Notes under the pieces: generated by a model
What the model was told of the DNA's origin: nothing
Database searches by the model: none
The model's input: only the letters and a program-made list of their open reading frames with translations
Assembly: GCF_009741445.1 (NCBI RefSeq)
Contig: NZ_CP046507.1
Coordinates: 1,054,001-1,118,000 of the forward strand
Length of the DNA stretch: 64,000 nucleotides
Direction of reading: 5' to 3'
Source: Mycobacterium avium subsp. avium
Lineage (GTDB): Bacteria > Actinomycetota > Actinomycetes > Mycobacteriales > Mycobacteriaceae
Shown: positions 34,241 to 44,249 of the stretch, one piece after another
How the letters are laid out: each line of letters begins with the position of its first letter
Numbering within the stretch: position 1 is the first letter of the stretch
Position numbers and translations under genes: made by a program

Positions 34241-34269
34241 TTACGGACTCCCTCCATCGCTTCGCACCC

Positions 34270-34275
34270 ACTCTA
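34270..34275 (-). promoter_or_regulatory. Candidate -10 box of the hemophore-like gene
   Basis: TAGAGT on the minus strand would start transcription near 34262, giving a leader of about 22 nt that carries GGAGGGA. Confidence 0.35.
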
Positions 34276-34307
34276 CGTTGAGCTAGAAGCTTGGTAGCCG
34301 GAACTGA

Positions 34308-34324
34308 GGCCGGCCAAACCGGCC
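34308..34324 (-). terminator. Hairpin downstream of the PPE-PPW gene
   Basis: GGCCGG and CCGGCC flank a five-base loop, about 20 nt beyond the PPE stop. There is no T-run. Confidence 0.4.
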
Positions 34325-34343
34325 GCCCCGCCCCGCGGCCCGC

Positions 34344-35801
34344 TCAGCCGCCCCCGACCTGCCCGTTTTCCGGGTCCTCGGTTTCGGCGCTCCAGCTGCC
34401 GGGCAGCAGCGGCATTCGCGGGCCGTCGTCCAGCGCATCACCGGCGACTGTGGTCAACCCCACGGGTGCCGAACCGGTCGCGCCGGTGGTGCCGGCGAAC
34501 CCGATCGGGCCGGCGCCCCGGTCCGAGGCGGTCACGGATTCGGCGTCCCCGCCGGGGTCGGTGTCGAGGTATTCGTGGCGGTATCCGGGGTCGATCCGAC
34601 CCGGCCGCGGGCGCCGCCGGCGGCGGACCTGTTCGCGCCGGTCCGCCGCGGCCGGCGCCGCCGCCGTCGCGAAATCGGGTGACGTCTGTCCGGCGCGGGT
34701 CCCGGCGGACAGGTTTCCGCCGGCCCCGAGGCCGGGCGGTCCGACCGCGTACGGGGCGCTGAAGCCGGGAACGCCGGTGGCCGGCGGCGGCGTGGGTGGT
34801 CCGACCGGGGCCGGTGCGGTGGCCGGCGTGCCCGCGGGCGCCGGGGCCGGCGACACGGTCGCGGCGGAGGCGCCCGGGCCGGGGGCCAGCACGGCAGCGG
34901 CTCCACCGCCGGACGGCGCGGCCGCCACCCCGGGCAGGACGGGCGCGGGGGTGCCCCCGGCCAGTCCGGCCAGTCCGGCCACACCCGGCGCCCCCGCGGC
35001 GGGGATGAAGGGCGCGATCAGACCGAACGAGAGCTGGGTCAACTGCGGCACCTGCGGAGTGAAGTACAGCAGCGACTCGCCCGCCCAGTGCGGCACCTCG
35101 GTGGCCAGCAGCGGATCGCTCATCAGGTCCGACAGCGTCGCGGACGGGTTCGACGGCGACTGGCTCAGGTCGCCGCTGATGGCCCTGGCCACCTCCTGCA
35201 CCCGCGTCACCCACCAGCTCAGCTGGGTGGGGCCGCCGCCGGCGTCCTGGTTGGCGACGCCGGTTTTCTGGATCTGCGGCGGCGGGGCGGTGGGCGGTTT
35301 CCACGTCATCGCGGTCTCCGACACCGCCTCGTAGATCGCCATCGTGGTGGCCGCCTGCAGCCACATCTGCAGATACTCGATCTCGTTCTGCGCGATCGGA
35401 ATCGTGTTGACGCCAAAGAAGTTCGTCGCCACCAACTGCGCGAAGACGGCGTGGTTGGTGGCCAGCTGCTCCAGCGTCGGCATCGCCGACAGCGCGGCGG
35501 TGTAGGCCGCGGCCACCGTCTCGGCCTCCCGGGCCGCGGCCGTGCTGTTGGTGCTGTTCTGCAACAGCCATGCCAGATAGGGCACGTGGGCGGCCACGAA
35601 CGCCTCGGCGCTGGGGCCCTGCCAGGTGCCGGCCTGCACCGCCGCCAGCAGGTCGCCGAGTTCGGCGGCGGCCGAGGCGTATTCGGCGCTCAGCGCCTGC
35701 CAGGCCTGCTCGGCCGCGAGCAACGACCCGGGGCCGGGTCCGCTGGACAGCGCCGCCGAATGCACCTCCGGCGGGAAGGCGGCCCAGATCGGCATGGTCA
35801 T
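34344..35801 (-). CDS. PPE family protein, PPE-PPW subfamily
   Basis: A 485-residue protein. The N-terminal PPE domain (MTMPIWAAFPPEVHSAALSSGPGPGSLL, W-x-G in GTWQGPSAEAF) forms a helical bundle that normally pairs with a PE protein and is secreted by an ESX system, usually ESX-5. The middle is Ala/Gly/Pro-rich and probably disordered. The C-terminus has the PPW signatures GFAGT and P-x-x-P-x-x-W (PLLPGSW). No PE gene is adjacent. The ATG at 35801 overlaps the stop of an 11-codon upstream ORF (cgATGA), and the gene lacks a good ribosome-binding site of its own. Confidence 0.9.
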   Translation of the reverse strand: MTMPIWAAFPPEVHSAALSSGPGPGSLLAAEQAWQALSAEYASAAAELGDLLAAVQAGTWQGPSAEAFVAAHVPYLAWLLQNSTNSTAAAREAETVAAAYTAALSAMPTLEQLATNHAVFAQLVATNFFGVNTIPIAQNEIEYLQMWLQAATTMAIYEAVSETAMTWKPPTAPPPQIQKTGVANQDAGGGPTQLSWWVTRVQEVARAISGDLSQSPSNPSATLSDLMSDPLLATEVPHWAGESLLYFTPQVPQLTQLSFGLIAPFIPAAGAPGVAGLAGLAGGTPAPVLPGVAAAPSGGGAAAVLAPGPGASAATVSPAPAPAGTPATAPAPVGPPTPPPATGVPGFSAPYAVGPPGLGAGGNLSAGTRAGQTSPDFATAAAPAAADRREQVRRRRRPRPGRIDPGYRHEYLDTDPGGDAESVTASDRGAGPIGFAGTTGATGSAPVGLTTVAGDALDDGPRMPLLPGSWSAETEDPENGQVGGG

Positions 35802-35833
35802 CGGCGCCTGCCCGCGGCGGACCCTGCTGCCAT
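35798..35833 (-). CDS. Upstream ORF (11 codons) coupled to the PPE-PPW gene
   Basis: ATG at 35833 is preceded by GGGGAGGAG at ideal spacing. The ORF encodes MAAGSAAGRRR and stops with a TGA that overlaps the PPE ATG. Ribosomes would load here and restart on PPE, so expression of the latter is probably translationally coupled. Whether the peptide itself matters is unknown. Confidence 0.5.
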   Translation of the reverse strand: MAAGSAAGRRR

Positions 35834-35946
35834 GACGCGCTCCTCCCCGACGAACGAGGCGACCCGTAGGTAATGGAGGGTAACCCGAGTAGATCCGCAG
35901 ATACGGATAGATTCCGGCGGATTCACCGGAAATGCGAAGCTAACTG

Positions 35947-37128
35947 TCAGTCGTCGGACAGCCGGGCCAGAAACCCGTTCAGGATCAGCGTCTGCGCCAG
36001 CCCGATCTGCTGCGCGGCGCTCAGCCCGGGCAGCTCGGCCACCCGGAACGGCTCGGCGCGGCCGGCCAGGAACAGCATCGCGGCCTCGTGGTCGGATCCG
36101 GCGCTCACCGACAGTTGAGCGAACTGCAGCACCACGCCGTCGCCGGCGCGCGTCACCCGGGCATACAGCGGCTGGTGTTTGCGCACCAGCGTGTGCCCGT
36201 CCACCCCGACCGTGTCGCGCACCGACCCGACCGGTGGGCACCGGCCGCGCCGCACCAACACCTCCTCCATCGCGCCGAGACCGTCGGCGATGACGGCGTC
36301 GTCGTCCAGGGCCCGCACCGCGTCGCGCACGGCCTCGCCCAAGCCGGCGCGAACCCGCGCGTCGTCCAGATGACGCGGCGGCAGCCGGTCGTGCACCCGG
36401 GGATCGCGCAGGCTCAGCGCGTGCAGCGCGCTGGTGACGAGGGTGAGCACCGTCGGTGCGTGCAGCCCCACGGTGAGATGCACCGACGGCTCGGAATGTG
36501 TTCGGGCCGAATGCACTTGGCCGCGCGGCAGATACAGCACGTCGCCGGGTCGCAGGCACACATCGGTCCACGACGCCGGGCCGTCGGCGCCGACGCCCTT
36601 GCGGCTTTGGATCTGCTGCGGTGGCACGGCCGGCCCGTCGGACACCCGCCACGTCTTGCAGCCCTCGATCTGCAGCACCAACACGTCGTGCGGGTCGTAG
36701 TGCGGGACGAACCCGGTGGAGTGCGGGGGAGTGACGTAGGCGTTGACCCGGGTGAGGAAGTTCAGCTCGACCTCGATCGCGTGCGACAGCGAGGCGACCG
36801 TGCGCAGATACCGCTCCAGCCCATTGAGCACCAGGGTGTAACCGTCGGCCAGGCCGTCGCGGGCGCCGCCGGCGTTCAGCGTGCCGTCGCCGCGACGGTA
36901 ACCGGCCGGATCCCGGTCCTCGCCGTCCTTGACCAGCCGCACCGCGGCGGGGTCCGGCCGCACCTGCTCCAGCAGCCCGTCGACGGCCGAGGGTCCCGGC
37001 AACAGCCCGTCGAAGTAGCCGGGCCGGCATCGGTCGATGTGATGGTGCCGGGTCGCCCAGATCTCGTTCAGGAAGGCGTCGACCCCAAGGGGCCGCAGCA
37101 ACCAGGCAAGCGAGGACTCGACGGCCAA
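35947..37128 (-). CDS. JmjC-domain 2-oxoglutarate/Fe(II) oxygenase, ribosomal-oxygenase-like
   Basis: A 393-residue cupin/JmjC protein resembling the YcfD/NO66/MINA group. The iron ligands are His143-x-Asp145 (FVPHYDPHDVLVLQIEGCKTWRV) and probably His206 (PRGQVHSA). The N-terminal segment (LAWLLRPLGVDAFLNEIWATRHHHIDR) and a C-terminal helical/winged domain fit that group, whose members hydroxylate Arg or His in ribosomal proteins. The target here is inferred only from similarity. The furthest in-frame start is a TTG at 37128, just after GGGAGGG at too short a spacing, so the true start may be a TTG nine codons further in. Confidence 0.8.
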   Translation of the reverse strand: MAVESSLAWLLRPLGVDAFLNEIWATRHHHIDRCRPGYFDGLLPGPSAVDGLLEQVRPDPAAVRLVKDGEDRDPAGYRRGDGTLNAGGARDGLADGYTLVLNGLERYLRTVASLSHAIEVELNFLTRVNAYVTPPHSTGFVPHYDPHDVLVLQIEGCKTWRVSDGPAVPPQQIQSRKGVGADGPASWTDVCLRPGDVLYLPRGQVHSARTHSEPSVHLTVGLHAPTVLTLVTSALHALSLRDPRVHDRLPPRHLDDARVRAGLGEAVRDAVRALDDDAVIADGLGAMEEVLVRRGRCPPVGSVRDTVGVDGHTLVRKHQPLYARVTRAGDGVVLQFAQLSVSAGSDHEAAMLFLAGRAEPFRVAELPGLSAAQQIGLAQTLILNGFLARLSDD

Positions 37129-37230
37129 TTCCCTCCCAACCCCTCAGTCGCAACGGGTCGCCCGTGGCGAGCGGTATGCCCCACAGTAGACCGGCCGCCG
37201 CACCGTGCCGGCCGCGTCGCCGCCGGCTAC

Positions 37231-37236
37231 TAGCCT
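37231..37236 (+). promoter_or_regulatory. -10 box of uvrC, leaderless
   Basis: TAGCCT ends 7 nt before the GTG at 37243. The same hexamer and spacing occur before ribE. Confidence 0.45.
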
Positions 37237-37242
37237 GGATCT

Positions 37243-39186
37243 GTGCCAGATCCCGCCACCTATCGCCCCGCACCCGGGTCCATCCCGGTCGAGCCCGGCG
37301 TGTACCGATTCCGGGATCCGCACGGGCGGGTCATCTACGTCGGCAAGGCCAAGAGCCTGCGCAGCCGGCTGACGTCCTACTTCGCCGACGTCGCCAACCT
37401 GCACCCGCGCACCCGGCAGATGGTGACCACCGCGGCCAAGGTCGAGTGGACGGTGGTCAACACCGAGGTCGAGGCGCTGCAGCTCGAATACAACTGGATC
37501 AAGGAATTCGACCCGCGCTTCAACGTCCGCTACCGCGACGACAAGTCCTACCCGGTGCTGGCCGTCACCCTCAACGAGGAGTTCCCGCGGCTGATAGTCT
37601 ATCGCGGCCCGCGCCGCAAGGGGGTGCGCTATTTCGGGCCGTACTCGCACGCCTGGGCCATCCGCGAGACGCTGGACCTGCTCACCCGGGTGTTTCCGGC
37701 CCGCACCTGCTCCGCGGGAGTGTTCAAGCGGCACAAGCAGATTGACCGACCCTGCCTGCTCGGCTACATCGACAAGTGCTCGGCGCCGTGCATCGGTCGG
37801 GTCAGCGCCGAGCAGCACCGCCAGATCGTGGACGACTTCTGCGACTTCCTGTCCGGCAAGACCGACCGGTTCGCCCGGGAGCTGGAACAGCAGATGAACG
37901 CCGCGGCCGCCGAACTCGATTTCGAGCGGGCCGCCCGGCTGCGCGACGACCTGGGCGCGCTCAAGCGGGCGATGGAGAAACAGGCCGTGGTGCTCGGCGA
38001 CGGCACCGACGCCGACGTGGTGGCCTTCGCCGACGACGAACTCGAGGCCGCGGTGCAGGTGTTCCATGTGCGGGGCGGCCGGGTGCGCGGTCAGCGCGGC
38101 TGGATCGTGGAGAAGTCCGCCGACCCCGGCGATTCCGGCGAGGAACAGCTGGTGGAGCAGTTCCTGACCCAGTTCTACGGCGAGCAGGCCGAATTGGGTG
38201 GCGCCGCAGACGAATCGGTGAACCCGGTGCCGCGCGAGGTGCTGGTGCCCTGCCTGCCGTCCAACGCCGACGAGCTGACCAGCTGGCTGTCCGGGCTGCG
38301 CGGGTCGCGGGTGGCGTTGCGGGTGCCGCGCCGCGGCGACAAACGGGCGCTGGCCGAAACCGTGCAGCGCAACGCGAAAGAGGCTCTGCAGCAACACAAG
38401 CTGAAGCGGGCCGGCGACTTCAACGCCAGATCGGCTGCCTTGCAGAACATTCAGGAGGCCCTCGGCCTGTCCGAGGCGCCGCTACGCATCGAGTGCGTGG
38501 ACATCAGCCACGTGCAGGGCACCGACGTGGTGGGGTCGTTGGTGGTGTTCGAGGACGGCCTGCCGCGCAAATCGGACTACCGCCACTTCGCGATCCGGGA
38601 AGCCGCCGGGCAGGGGCGCTCCGACGACGTCGCCTCCATCGCCGAGGTGACCCGGCGCCGGTTCGCGCGACACCTGAGCGAGCAGAACGACCCGAATATG
38701 CTTTCGCCGGAAGGGAAATCGCGCCGGTTCGCCTACCCGCCCAACCTGTACGTGGTCGACGGCGGCGCGCCGCAGGTCAATGCGGCCAGCGCGGTGCTGG
38801 AGGAGCTCGGCATCACCGACGTCGCGGTGATCGGCCTGGCCAAGCGGCTGGAAGAGGTGTGGGTGCCCTCGGAGCCCGATCCGGTCATCATGCCGCGCAA
38901 CAGCGAGGAATTGTACCTGCTGCAACGCGTCCGTGACGAGGCGCACCGGTTCGCCATCACCTACCATCGCAGCAAGCGATCCAAGCGAATGACGGCATCG
39001 GTGCTGGATTCGGTGCCAGGATTGGGAGAACATCGCCGCAAGGCGTTGGTAAGCCATTTCGGATCGATAGCCCGCCTCAAGGAGGCCACCGTCGACCAGA
39101 TCACCGCCGTGCCCGGCATCGGGGTGGCCACCGCGACCGCCGTCCTGGAGGCGTTGCGGCCCGACGAGTCCAAGGCCGCGCCGTGA
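37243..39186 (+). CDS. uvrC: Excinuclease ABC subunit C
   Basis: A 647-residue nucleotide-excision repair nuclease that cuts on both sides of a lesion once UvrB is loaded. The N-terminal GIY-YIG domain is in [28 protein letters not shown], and a cluster of cysteines follows (residues 156-186). The UVR domain for UvrB contact is [24 protein letters not shown]. The C-half is an RNase H-like domain ([23 protein letters not shown]). Tandem helix-hairpin-helix motifs close the protein ([34 protein letters not shown]). The stop overlaps the rapZ start by 4 nt. Confidence 0.96.
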   Translation: MPDPATYRPAPGSIPVEPGVYRFRDPHGRVIYVGKAKSLRSRLTSYFADVANLHPRTRQMVTTAAKVEWTVVNTEVEALQLEYNWIKEFDPRFNVRYRDDKSYPVLAVTLNEEFPRLIVYRGPRRKGVRYFGPYSHAWAIRETLDLLTRVFPARTCSAGVFKRHKQIDRPCLLGYIDKCSAPCIGRVSAEQHRQIVDDFCDFLSGKTDRFARELEQQMNAAAAELDFERAARLRDDLGALKRAMEKQAVVLGDGTDADVVAFADDELEAAVQVFHVRGGRVRGQRGWIVEKSADPGDSGEEQLVEQFLTQFYGEQAELGGAADESVNPVPREVLVPCLPSNADELTSWLSGLRGSRVALRVPRRGDKRALAETVQRNAKEALQQHKLKRAGDFNARSAALQNIQEALGLSEAPLRIECVDISHVQGTDVVGSLVVFEDGLPRKSDYRHFAIREAAGQGRSDDVASIAEVTRRRFARHLSEQNDPNMLSPEGKSRRFAYPPNLYVVDGGAPQVNAASAVLEELGITDVAVIGLAKRLEEVWVPSEPDPVIMPRNSEELYLLQRVRDEAHRFAITYHRSKRSKRMTASVLDSVPGLGEHRRKALVSHFGSIARLKEATVDQITAVPGIGVATATAVLEALRPDESKAAP

Positions 39187-40115
39187 CGGGCCCGGGTGAG
39201 CTCGCGGGGAGCCGGCCGGTGGACGCGCACCTGGAAAACGGGGCCGGCATCGACGTCGTGCTGGTGACCGGATTGTCCGGCGCCGGACGGGGTACCGCGG
39301 CCAAGGTGCTCGAGGACCTGGGCTGGTATGTGGCCGACAACCTGCCCCCGCAGCTGATCACCCGGATGGTCGACCTGGGCATGGACGCCGGCTCGCGGAT
39401 CACCCAGCTGGCGGTGGTGATGGACGTGCGGTCGCGCGGTTTCACCGGCGATCTGGACTCGGTGCGCACCGAACTGGCCACCCGCAACATCGCTCCGCGG
39501 GTGGTGTTCATGGAAGCATCCGACGACATGTTGGTGCGCCGCTACGAGCAGAACCGCCGCAGCCATCCGCTGCAGGGCGATCAGACGCTGGCCGAGGGCA
39601 TCGCCGCCGAGCGGCGGATGCTGGCGCCGGTGCGGGCCACCGCGGATCTGATCATCGACACCTCGACGCTGTCGGTGCGGGCCCTGCGCGAGACCATCGA
39701 GCGGGCGTTCGGCGGCGGCGCCAGCGCGACCATCAGCGTCACCGTCGAGTCGTTCGGCTTCAAGTACGGCCTGCCGATGGACGCCGACATGGTGATGGAC
39801 GTGCGCTTCCTGCCGAACCCGCACTGGGTCGACGAATTGCGGCCCCGCACCGGGCAGGATCCCGCCGTGCGCGACTACGTGTTGGGCCAGCCCGGCGCGG
39901 CCGAGTTTCTCGACGCCTACCATCGGTTGCTGTCTCTGGTCGTCGACGGCTACCGCCGGGAGGGCAAGCGCTACATGACGGTCGCCATCGGCTGCACCGG
40001 CGGCAAGCATCGCAGCGTGGCGATCGCCGAGGCGCTGATGCAACGGCTGCAGGCCCAGCACGGTGAGGCCCAACTGTCGGTGCGGGTGTTGCACCGGGAT
40101 CTGGGCCGCGAATGA
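39183..40115 (+). CDS. rapZ: RapZ/YvcJ-family nucleotide-binding protein (Rv1421-like)
   Basis: A 310-residue homologue of RapZ, which in E. coli binds the GlmZ/GlmY RNAs to control GlmS and in Bacillus is linked to competence. The usual P-loop G-x-S-G-x-G-K-S is changed to [10 protein letters not shown], losing the Lys and Ser. The following [17 protein letters not shown] and the C-terminal domain ([45 protein letters not shown]) are intact. The M. tuberculosis protein has the same change. The role in mycobacteria, which lack GlmZ, is unknown. The uvrC-rapZ-yvcK-whiA cluster is conserved in actinobacteria. Confidence 0.93.
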   Translation: MTGPGELAGSRPVDAHLENGAGIDVVLVTGLSGAGRGTAAKVLEDLGWYVADNLPPQLITRMVDLGMDAGSRITQLAVVMDVRSRGFTGDLDSVRTELATRNIAPRVVFMEASDDMLVRRYEQNRRSHPLQGDQTLAEGIAAERRMLAPVRATADLIIDTSTLSVRALRETIERAFGGGASATISVTVESFGFKYGLPMDADMVMDVRFLPNPHWVDELRPRTGQDPAVRDYVLGQPGAAEFLDAYHRLLSLVVDGYRREGKRYMTVAIGCTGGKHRSVAIAEALMQRLQAQHGEAQLSVRVLHRDLGRE

Positions 40116-41188
40116 GCGAGCCGATCAACCGGGGCATCGTCGCGCTGGGCGGCGGACACGGCCTGTACGCGACGCTCTCGGCGGCCCGCCGGCTCACCCC
40201 CTATGTCACCGCCGTGGTGACCGTCGCCGACGACGGCGGGTCTTCGGGCCGGCTGCGCAGCGAGCTGGGCGTGGTGCCGCCGGGCGATCTGCGAATGGCG
40301 TTGGCGGCCTTGGCTTCTGACAGCCCGCACGGCCGACTGTGGGCGACCATCCTGCAGCACCGGTTCGGCGGCAGCGGCGCGCTGGCCGGGCACCCGATCG
40401 GCAACCTGATGCTGGCCGGGCTCTCGGAGGTGCTGGCCGACCCGGTGGCCGCCCTCGACGAGCTGGGCCGCATCCTCGGCGTCAAGGGCCGGGTGTTGCC
40501 GATGTGCCCGATCGCGCTGCAGATCGAGGCCGACGTGTCGGGCCTGGAGGCCGATCCGCGGATGTTCCGGGTCATCCGCGGGCAGGTGGCAATCGCGACC
40601 ACGCCCGGCAAGGTGCGTCGGGTGCGGCTGCTGCCGGACAACCCGCCGGCGACCCGGCAGGCCGTCGACGCCATCATGGCCGCCGACCTGGTGGTGCTCG
40701 GCCCGGGCTCGTGGTTCACCAGCGTCATTCCGCACGTGATGGTGCCCGGGCTGGCGGCGGCGCTACGGGCGACCACCGCCCGCCGCGCGCTGGTGCTCAA
40801 CCTGGTGGCCGAGCCGGGGGAGACGGCGGGCTTCTCCGTCGAGCGTCATCTGCACGTACTCGCCCAGCACGCACCGGGATTCACCGTGCACGACATCATC
40901 ATCGACGCCGAACGGGTGCCCAGCGAGCGGGAACGCGAGCAATTGCGCCGCACCGCCACACTGCTTTCGGCCGAGGTCCACTTCGCCGACGTGGCCAGAC
41001 CTGGTACACCTTTACATGATCCAGGCAAGCTCGCGGCGGCCCTGGACGGGGTCCGGGCGGCCCGCAAGGCCCCGGGCGCATCCCCGGTCACGGCCACCGC
41101 GGATATTCGGGTTGACGGTGCAAGCCCACCGGCAGGTGGCAACGGACCGGCCGGCAGCGGACCAAGGGGTGACGACGCGTGGCGATGA
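40112..41188 (+). CDS. yvcK: YvcK/CofD-like protein (CuvA, Rv1422-like)
   Basis: A 358-residue CofD-fold protein that begins [21 protein letters not shown] and has the conserved [15 protein letters not shown] and [24 protein letters not shown] regions. In Bacillus YvcK binds UDP-sugars and is needed on gluconeogenic carbon. In mycobacteria it (CuvA) localises with wall growth, supports nutrient use and virulence, and is phosphorylated by PknB. The ATG overlaps the rapZ stop by 4 nt, and its stop overlaps the whiA ATG in the same way. Confidence 0.93.
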   Translation: MSEPINRGIVALGGGHGLYATLSAARRLTPYVTAVVTVADDGGSSGRLRSELGVVPPGDLRMALAALASDSPHGRLWATILQHRFGGSGALAGHPIGNLMLAGLSEVLADPVAALDELGRILGVKGRVLPMCPIALQIEADVSGLEADPRMFRVIRGQVAIATTPGKVRRVRLLPDNPPATRQAVDAIMAADLVVLGPGSWFTSVIPHVMVPGLAAALRATTARRALVLNLVAEPGETAGFSVERHLHVLAQHAPGFTVHDIIIDAERVPSEREREQLRRTATLLSAEVHFADVARPGTPLHDPGKLAAALDGVRAARKAPGASPVTATADIRVDGASPPAGGNGPAGSGPRGDDAWR

Positions 41189-42162
41189 CGACCGAAGTCA
41201 AGGACGAACTGAGCCGCCTGGTCGTGAAATCGGTCAGTGCGCGCCGGGCGGAGGTCACGTCCCTGCTGCGGTTCGCCGGCGGCCTACACATCGTCGGCGG
41301 TCGCGTCGTGGTCGAGGCCGAGGTGGATCTGGGCAACGTGGCGCGGCGGCTGCGCAAGGACATTTTCGAGCTCTACGGCTACAACGCGGTCGTGCATGTG
41401 TTGTCCGCCAGCGGGATTCGCAAGAGCACCCGGTACGTGCTCCGGGTGGCCAACGACGGTGAGGCGCTGGCCCGCCAGACCGGCCTGTTGGACAACCGGG
41501 GCCGCCCGGTGCGCGGGCTGCCCGCCCAGGTGGTGGGCGGCAGCATCGCCGACGCCGAAGCCGCCTGGCGCGGAGCGTTCTTGGCGCACGGGTCGCTGAC
41601 CGAGCCGGGCCGCTCGTCGGCGCTGGAGGTCAGCTGCCCCGGGCCGGAGGCCGCGCTGGCGTTGGTGGGCGCGGCGCGCCGGCTGGGGGTCAGCGCCAAG
41701 GCCCGCGAGGTGCGCGGCGCCGACCGGGTGGTGGTGCGCGACGGCGAGGCTATCGGCGCGCTGCTGACCCGGATGGGCGCCCAGGACACCCGGCTCATCT
41801 GGGAGGAGCGCCGGATGCGGCGCGAGGTGCGCGCGACGGCCAACCGGTTGGCCAACTTCGACGACGCCAACCTGCGCCGCTCGGCGCGGGCGGCGGTGGC
41901 GGCGGCGGCTCGGGTGGAGCGGGCGCTGGAGATCCTCGGCGACACCGTGCCCGACCATCTGGCCTCGGCCGGCAAGCTGCGCGTCGAGCACCGGCAGGCC
42001 TCGCTGGAGGAGCTGGGACGCCTCGCCGACCCGCCGATGACGAAAGACGCTGTGGCGGGCCGTATTCGGCGGTTGTTGTCGATGGCCGACCGCAAGGCCA
42101 AGATCGAGGGCATTCCCGACACCGAGTCGGCGGTGACGCCGGACCTGCTCGAGGACGCCTAG
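41185..42162 (+). CDS. whiA: WhiA-family regulator
   Basis: A 325-residue protein, the length of M. tuberculosis WhiA. The N-terminal half is a degenerate LAGLIDADG homing-endonuclease fold ([19 protein letters not shown] to [21 protein letters not shown]). The C-terminal half is a helix-turn-helix ([41 protein letters not shown]). In Streptomyces WhiA activates sporulation division genes together with WhiB; in Bacillus it affects division. The ATG at 41185 overlaps the yvcK stop and is preferred to the GTG at 41179. It ends the uvrC operon. Confidence 0.95.
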   Translation: MTTEVKDELSRLVVKSVSARRAEVTSLLRFAGGLHIVGGRVVVEAEVDLGNVARRLRKDIFELYGYNAVVHVLSASGIRKSTRYVLRVANDGEALARQTGLLDNRGRPVRGLPAQVVGGSIADAEAAWRGAFLAHGSLTEPGRSSALEVSCPGPEAALALVGAARRLGVSAKAREVRGADRVVVRDGEAIGALLTRMGAQDTRLIWEERRMRREVRATANRLANFDDANLRRSARAAVAAAARVERALEILGDTVPDHLASAGKLRVEHRQASLEELGRLADPPMTKDAVAGRIRRLLSMADRKAKIEGIPDTESAVTPDLLEDA

Positions 42163-42984
42163 CGCGGTGGCGATGCGCGCCGACGGCGCGTCGTCGCGCT
42201 GGCAAAGCCCGGGGCGCGGCGCGGAGTCGTCGGGCGACCGTGGCTCGCGGTGCTCGATTCGCCGAGAATGTCGGCGTGCGTGGCCGCGGGCACGCCGCCC
42301 CGAGTCCGCCTTTCGCCCCTGCCGTGTCCCTGCCGCGCCGAATTCTATGAATTGAATATGGGTCGGCGTATTCGATAGTGTGCTGATCGGGTAAATTCCC
42401 GCGCGTAACTTGGCGTGCCGGTCCGGTCAAGTGCCGATTAAAGGCGAGTCTCCTGGACAGCAAATTTCATAGCGATGACATAATTTCTTTGAAATCGATA
42501 TGAGTCACGGGCATATCGGCTGCACCACGTCGGATTACGTGCTCCACCACCCATTTTTCCGCTGACGCCGCGCTGGCGGGCTCGTTCCGATGGGCGGTCG
42601 CGCGCCGCCGTGCGGGTGCGCTGGCTAAACAAATCCGCGGCCAACACAATTTGTGGTATCGAGATTTTTATTCACCGATAGCCGCCCGGGGAACGCCCGC
42701 TCCGGCTTTGCGACACCCATTCACCGCCTCGCCGTGCCGGATTTGCCCGAGGTAAAGAGGTATATCGGCGACTTGTTCGCCGAAGCGCCGACTCCCAGCG
42801 CTCGCGGCGCGGCCCGGCGGCGCCGGCGATGCCGGCCGATCGTGGCGAAGGGCGATTCCGTAACCCCTGGCTAGTGTCTCGGCTACACGCGGACATGACC
42901 GCCGCCCAGCAAACTCATGGTGATGCGCTGGCGGCGGCACGGATTGGGCCGGACGTGGCGACACGGCCGGAGGCGGAGGAATGC
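42163..42984. other. AT-richer intergenic region before the PPE cluster
   Basis: About 820 nt without a convincing gene. The middle part (about 42340-42780) is clearly richer in A and T than the rest of the window, with runs such as GAATTCTATGAATTGAATATG cut into short repeats. Only short frames occur, including one of 60 codons on the minus strand (42467-42649) that lacks a good ribosome-binding site. A TAGTGT box at 42872 could start the PPE transcript. The composition suggests decayed or transferred DNA, or a large regulatory region. Confidence 0.5.
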
Positions 42985-44238
42985 ATGGATTTCGGGTCGT
43001 TACCGCCGGAGATCAACTCGGGCAGGATCTACTCAGGACCGGGGTCGGCGCCGTTGCTGGCAGCGGCGGCGGCCTGGCACGGGCTGGCGGCCGAAATGCA
43101 TTCGGCCGCAGCGTCGTACGGTTCGGCGATCGCGGAGCTGCGCACCTTGTGGCATGGGCCTTCGTCGACGGCGATGGCCGCCGCGGCGGCGCCCTTCATC
43201 GCCTGGCTCGACGGCACCGCGGTGCAGGCCGAGCAGACCGCCGCCCAGGCAACGGCGGCGGCGGCGGCCTATGACTCGGTTTTCGCGGCCACCGTCCCGC
43301 CGCCGGTGATCGCCGCCAACCGGGCGTTGTTGGCGTCGCTGATCGCGACCAACGTGCTGGGCCAGAACACCCCGGCGATCGCGGCCACGGAGGCCCACTA
43401 CGCCGAGATGTGGGCCCAAGACGCCGCCGCGATGTACGCCTATGCCGGCGCGTCGGCGGTCGCGACCCGGCTCACCCCGTTCGGCGCACCACCACAGACC
43501 GCCGACGCCAACGCGGCGGCCGACCAATCGGCCGCGGCTGCCTCCGCGCTGCAGTCGTCGACCGCATCCAGCGTGGAATCCGCACTGTCACAAGCCGTTT
43601 CGCAAGTCCCCGTCGCGGCGCAGGTGAACGCGACCGCGGTGACGGCGGCGGCTCAACTCCCGCTGAGCCTGACGGACATCACCGGGATTCTGAAGACCTT
43701 CAACAGCGTCATGGGCACCATCTCCGGGCCGTACACGCCGCTCGGCGTGGCCAATCTGGCGAAGAACTGGTACCAGATCGCGCTCAGCATCCCGAGCGTG
43801 GGGACGGGCATCCAAGGAATCGGACCCCTGTTGCACCCCAAAGCGCTCACCGGGGTGTTGGCGCCGCTGCTGCGCAGCGATCTGCTGACGGGCTCGACCG
43901 CGCTGTCGAGTGCGGGCACGGTTTCGGCGTCGGCGGGCCGTGCCGGGTTGGTCGGAGCGTTGTCGGTGCCGGCGAATTGGGCCTCGGCGGTCCCGGCGGT
44001 CCGGACGGTGGCCGCCGAGCTGCCGGAGACCATGCTGGACGCCGCCCCGGCGATGGCCGTCAACGGTCAGCAGGGCATGTTCGGCCCGACGGCCCTGTCG
44101 AGCCTGGCCGGACGCGCGGTCGGCGGGACCGCGACCCGCGCCGTCGCCGGGTCGACCGTGCGTGTGCCCGGTGCCGTGGCCGTCGACGACCTCGCGACCA
44201 CGTCCACCGTCATCGTCATTCCGCCGAACGCGAAATAG
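42985..44238 (+). CDS. PPE family protein, PPE-SVP subfamily
   Basis: A 417-residue protein. The PPE domain [20 protein letters not shown] leads into a W-x-G ([10 protein letters not shown]) and runs to about residue 180. The subfamily signature G-x-x-S-V-P-x-x-W is present as [16 protein letters not shown] near residue 330. Export by ESX-5 and a place at the cell surface are typical for the subfamily. The ATG at 42985 follows GCGGAGGA; a longer in-frame reading from 42829 lacks sense as a PPE N-terminus. The next PPE gene begins 11 nt after the stop, so the pair forms one unit, with no PE gene. Confidence 0.93.
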   Translation: MDFGSLPPEINSGRIYSGPGSAPLLAAAAAWHGLAAEMHSAAASYGSAIAELRTLWHGPSSTAMAAAAAPFIAWLDGTAVQAEQTAAQATAAAAAYDSVFAATVPPPVIAANRALLASLIATNVLGQNTPAIAATEAHYAEMWAQDAAAMYAYAGASAVATRLTPFGAPPQTADANAAADQSAAAASALQSSTASSVESALSQAVSQVPVAAQVNATAVTAAAQLPLSLTDITGILKTFNSVMGTISGPYTPLGVANLAKNWYQIALSIPSVGTGIQGIGPLLHPKALTGVLAPLLRSDLLTGSTALSSAGTVSASAGRAGLVGALSVPANWASAVPAVRTVAAELPETMLDAAPAMAVNGQQGMFGPTALSSLAGRAVGGTATRAVAGSTVRVPGAVAVDDLATTSTVIVIPPNAK

Positions 44239-44249
44239 GAGATACAGCA

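Noticed and set aside
42467..42649. Short minus-strand ORF of 60 codons in the AT-rich gap
   Set aside because: Part of the translation looks protein-like, but there is no ribosome-binding site, no known domain, and a second overlapping frame is equally open. Not enough to call a gene.
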